This document shows positions 61,627 through 64,000 of a stretch of DNA of 64,000 bases, piece by piece. The stretch spans positions 186,001 through 250,000 of the forward strand of contig NZ_CAWVOH010000001.1 in assembly GCF_963930865.1 (NCBI RefSeq). The letters run 5' to 3'. Source of the DNA: Eupransor demetentiae. GTDB taxonomy: Bacteria; Bacillota; Bacilli; Lactobacillales; Lactobacillaceae. The position numbers and the translations under genes were made by a program. Numbering within the stretch: position 1 is the first letter of the stretch; each line of letters opens with the position of its first letter. The notes below the pieces were generated by a model that was not told the DNA's origin, did no database searches, and saw nothing but the letters and a program-made list of their open reading frames with translations.

Positions 61627-62442
61627 ATGTCAGTTAAATTAATTGCCACAGATTTGGATGCCACCTTTTTACACGATGACAAGTCCTTTAACGCGCCGCT
61701 TTTAGCTCGAGTTCTGCCCAAGCTGAAGGAAAAGGGCATCCATTTTGTGATTGCCACGGGAAACCATCCCGATCGGGTCCAAGATTTTTTCAAGGACTTT
61801 GCCGGCCAGTACGCTTTGATTGCTAACAACGGGGCCGAGATTTTTGCTGGTGGTCAATTGCTCGAAGTTCGCGGCATTAACCCGCAATCCTTTGCCAAAA
61901 TTAATGAAATTGCCCAAACATTTGCCAGTCAAATGCGTCTGGGGCTGATTTTTACAGGTTCTAAAAAAGCTTATCTGCTCGATAATCAGGAGCAGCTTGC
62001 CGAATCAATTTTGACCGCCAAGGCCTACTTTAATCAGGTGCAAGTCATTCACAGTTTGGCTGAAATTCAGGAACCAATTTTAAAAATCACGACCAATATT
62101 GCCGGTAACTCGGAGCAGTTTATTGACCAAATTCAAGCGGCCTTAGGCGACTTAGTTCATGTAACCACCTCTGGTTATGGTTCCGTTGATATCGTTAACC
62201 CCCAGGTCAACAAGGCCGAGGGTTTGGCTCACTTGGGTCAGCACTGGCAAATTGAAGCGAGTGAAATGATGGCTTTTGGCGATGGCTGTAACGATATAGA
62301 AATGTTAGACTATGTAGGAAAGCCGTTCATGATGCCAAATAGCGATGAACGCCTCTTCGACCGGGGCTACTCTGCAGCTCTGGCGAATAACAATCGAGAC
62401 GGGGTTCTCAAAACTATTTGCGACTACCTCGACTTGCATTAA
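61627..62442 (+). CDS. HAD-superfamily phosphatase, Cof-type (class IIB)
   Basis: This encodes 271 residues. Motif I is IATDLDATFLHDD (nucleophile Asp with DLDAT in place of the usual DLDGT), the C2-type cap lies in the middle, and motif IV is GDGCNDIEMLDYVG near residue 220. Such enzymes hydrolyse small sugar phosphates, pyridoxal phosphate or FMN; the substrate is not predictable. GGGGGAAGG precedes the ATG. Confidence 0.9.
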   Translation: MSVKLIATDLDATFLHDDKSFNAPLLARVLPKLKEKGIHFVIATGNHPDRVQDFFKDFAGQYALIANNGAEIFAGGQLLEVRGINPQSFAKINEIAQTFASQMRLGLIFTGSKKAYLLDNQEQLAESILTAKAYFNQVQVIHSLAEIQEPILKITTNIAGNSEQFIDQIQAALGDLVHVTTSGYGSVDIVNPQVNKAEGLAHLGQHWQIEASEMMAFGDGCNDIEMLDYVGKPFMMPNSDERLFDRGYSAALANNNRDGVLKTICDYLDLH

Positions 62443-62466
62443 AATCGTAAAAGAAGGATTAATACA

Positions 62467-63282
62467 ATGAAGCTTTTCAAAAAGTGGTGGTTCTGGCTTA
62501 TAGCAACTGTAGTATTTGCAACGATTGGTGCTGTTTATGTCTATAATGGTTTGCCAGCCAACAGCCCAGTTAAGAACGCTGGCCGTAAAGTCGCCCAGTC
62601 ACTACCCGTTAAGCAGTACTCGAATAAGCAACGTGATGAGATTAAAGACAAGGTCATGAAAAATGATGCTAAGAAGTTAAATCTCACCAAGCAGGGGTGG
62701 GTTGCATTTCCTGATTTTGACATTTTCATGCCAATCTACGACAATGCATACTCCGCTGCGGCCTTGAATGCTGGTGCTAACACCTCGCAAAAGGGCAGCA
62801 CTCCTGTCCCAACCATGGGCGAAGGAAACTACACCCTTGCCGCCCATAACTGGGACGATGGACAAACTGGTTTCTCAGCCTTACAGCAATACAAGGGCCA
62901 GAATTCACCTTACCTTGTCCAGGGGCAAACGGGTGGATCTGACTGGTTGAACGGCAAGAAGATTTACATGGCCAATGCCAAGGGAATCTATACCTACACG
63001 CTTAAGACTCAGACCACGGTTGATGAAAATGATGTTGCTCCTTTGGATGTCAATGCCCGTATCAACGGTAAGCCTAAGCTAACGATTATTTCATGTCTCT
63101 TCCCCAATATTGACTACCGTATCATTACTAATGCTCAATACACGGATTTTGTCAGTTGGAAGAAGGCACCGGATAAGTTGATTGCCCAGTTCGATTCAAG
63201 CAAGCATCGTGATAATACTTTGCCTGAGGGAACGACTGCGAGTGGTAATTCGTCATCCTCATCGTCTTCAAAGAAGAATTAA
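62467..63282 (+). CDS. srtA: Class A sortase
   Basis: A 271-residue membrane-anchored transpeptidase that links LPXTG proteins to peptidoglycan. An N-terminal anchor helix (about 7-28) is followed by the beta-barrel with catalytic His in LAAHNWDDG near 127, Cys in IISCLFPN near 209 and Arg in DYRIIT near 218. The Cys motif lacks the common TLxTC Thr. A poly-Ser, Lys-rich tail of about 20 residues follows. No LPXTG substrate is encoded within the window that I could find. Confidence 0.9.
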   Translation: MKLFKKWWFWLIATVVFATIGAVYVYNGLPANSPVKNAGRKVAQSLPVKQYSNKQRDEIKDKVMKNDAKKLNLTKQGWVAFPDFDIFMPIYDNAYSAAALNAGANTSQKGSTPVPTMGEGNYTLAAHNWDDGQTGFSALQQYKGQNSPYLVQGQTGGSDWLNGKKIYMANAKGIYTYTLKTQTTVDENDVAPLDVNARINGKPKLTIISCLFPNIDYRIITNAQYTDFVSWKKAPDKLIAQFDSSKHRDNTLPEGTTASGNSSSSSSSKKN

Positions 63283-63285
63283 GTT

Positions 63286-63310
63286 AAAGGCAGCCTTGTG
63301 TTGCCTTTTT
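63286..63310 (+). terminator. Intrinsic terminator after srtA
   Basis: AAAGGCA pairs with TGCCTTT across a nine-base loop and is followed by T-run. Confidence 0.8.
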
Positions 63311-63331
63311 CAGTAAAAAAGAAAGATTGCT

Positions 63332-63931
63332 ATGTACGAATACATCAAAGGTTTAATCACGGCTATTACGCCTGCCTATCTTGTTTTGGAAAGCCAAGCT
63401 GGTGTGGCCTACCGCCTTTATACTGCTAATCCTTACCGTTTTGATGAAGGGCAAAATGCCCAGGTCTACGTTGAACAAATCGTTCGGGAAAACGAAATGA
63501 CTTTGTATGGTTTTGCTTCAGCCAATGAAAAAGCGGTCTTTGAAAAATTGCTGGCGGTTTCCGGCATTGGCCCTAAGTCAGCTTTGGCCATTTTAGCGGG
63601 GGATGATTTGTCTGGAGTTGTTGCTGCCATTGAAGCCGGCGACGTCAACTTCCTCGTCCAGTTCCCCGGTGTGGGGAAAAAAACGGCCCAGCAGATTGTC
63701 TTGGACTTGCAGGGTAAGCTTGATGAACTGAAACTGGAATTGGGGACTGCCTCAGCACAAGCAGTTTCACCTCAGCAACAATCCTTGGCCAACTGGGAAG
63801 ATGCGGCTGAAGCCTTGTTGGCATTGGGATACAAGAAAAAAGATATCCAAAAAATCGCCAGTCAGTTGGAAGGCAAAGCCGACACGACCGAGGACTATAT
63901 TTCCCAGGCCCTCAGGCTTTTGGTGCACTAG
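63332..63931 (+). CDS. ruvA: Holliday junction branch migration protein RuvA
   Basis: A 199-residue junction-binding subunit. The N-terminal OB-fold starts YEYIKGLITAITPAYLVLE, two helix-hairpin-helix motifs are at LLAVSGIGPKSALAIL (about 70-85) and VQFPGVGKKTAQQIVLDL (about 107), and the C-terminal domain III that contacts RuvB is at 150-199 (ALLALGYKKKDIQKI). RuvAB moves Holliday junctions for RuvC or RecU cleavage. The next gene is presumably ruvB. Confidence 0.95.
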   Translation: MYEYIKGLITAITPAYLVLESQAGVAYRLYTANPYRFDEGQNAQVYVEQIVRENEMTLYGFASANEKAVFEKLLAVSGIGPKSALAILAGDDLSGVVAAIEAGDVNFLVQFPGVGKKTAQQIVLDLQGKLDELKLELGTASAQAVSPQQQSLANWEDAAEALLALGYKKKDIQKIASQLEGKADTTEDYISQALRLLVH

Positions 63932-63997
63932 TTCTGGCTTGCTAGTCGGTCATTTTTTCGGTATGCTTAATTGACGAAACAACAGTTGGAGGATTGT

Positions 63998-64000
63998 ATG
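63998..64000 (+). CDS. Start codon of the next gene, presumably ruvB (truncated by window)
   Basis: The final ATG of the window has GGAGG seven bases upstream. Only one codon is inside, so the identity rests on the common ruvA-ruvB order. Confidence 0.5.

Noticed and set aside
1..64000. CRISPR arrays, insertion sequences, prophage, tRNA or rRNA genes.
   Set aside because: No spaced direct repeats, transposase-like frames, cloverleaf-like gene-sized gaps or rRNA-like segments were found; intergenic gaps are all under 300 bases.

Overview
The window is a dense, almost wholly plus-strand stretch of a low-GC Gram-positive chromosome. The gene families and order (coaD-comEA-comEC-holA, rexB-rexA in place of addB-addA, gatCAB, cdaA-cdaR-glmM, rnc-smc-ftsY-ylxM-ffh), together with sortase, GH25 muramidase and Galf-type wall-polysaccharide genes, point to the Lactobacillales. 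I judge the Leuconostoc/Fructobacillus/Weissella branch most likely, but genus is not resolved from sequence alone. I saw no tRNA, rRNA, insertion sequence, prophage or CRISPR array, and no gene-free stretch longer than 300 bases.

Layout: 1-7.2 kb holds the end of an M42 aminopeptidase, ftsW, ylbG, rsmD, coaD, then competence genes comEA-comEC and holA. From 7.2 to 9.8 kb there is a minus-strand DyP-type heme peroxidase divergent from recX, with a PerR-like operator between them, followed by an Ntdp-like phosphatase. From 9.8 to 17.9 kb come rexB-rexA, a rhomboid protease and yqgQ. From 18 to 22.9 kb are glcK (with a cre site and an odd leader), relQ, nadK, an RluA-family synthase and mgtE. 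A 292-base gap at 22.9-23.2 kb carries a candidate 34-residue gene. Then come a small serine-rich secreted protein and a GH25 muramidase.

The accessory heart is 24.6-36.1 kb: an ABC exporter (TagH/TagG type), a short phosphoglycosyl transferase, UDP-galactopyranose mutase, two Galf-transferase-like GT2 enzymes, a DUF4422 glycosyltransferase, and what looks like a three-component membrane glycosylation system (polyprenyl-phosphate GT2, GtrA flippase, two paralogous polytopic proteins of about 580 residues). Together they should initiate, extend, export and decorate a galactofuranose-containing cell-wall polysaccharide.

After a bidirectional terminator the rest is housekeeping: rpsT and rpsO (minus strand), gatCAB, dagK, an RlmD-type methyltransferase, mutS-mutL, a DUF1456 protein, murB, a CPA1 antiporter, cdaA-cdaR-glmM (c-di-AMP and cell-wall precursor), rnc-smc-ftsY-ylxM-ffh (RNA processing, chromosome segregation, SRP), a HAD phosphatase, a class A sortase, ruvA, and the first codon of the next gene, presumably ruvB.

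Cross-cutting observations: several genes (glcK, gatC, dagK, ffh) have a purine-rich Shine-Dalgarno-like block followed by a compact hairpin just before the start codon; two unrelated enzymes (RexB and the RlmD-like methyltransferase) lack the cysteines that bind iron-sulfur clusters in their relatives; and recX appears to have a promoter so close that its mRNA would be leaderless.
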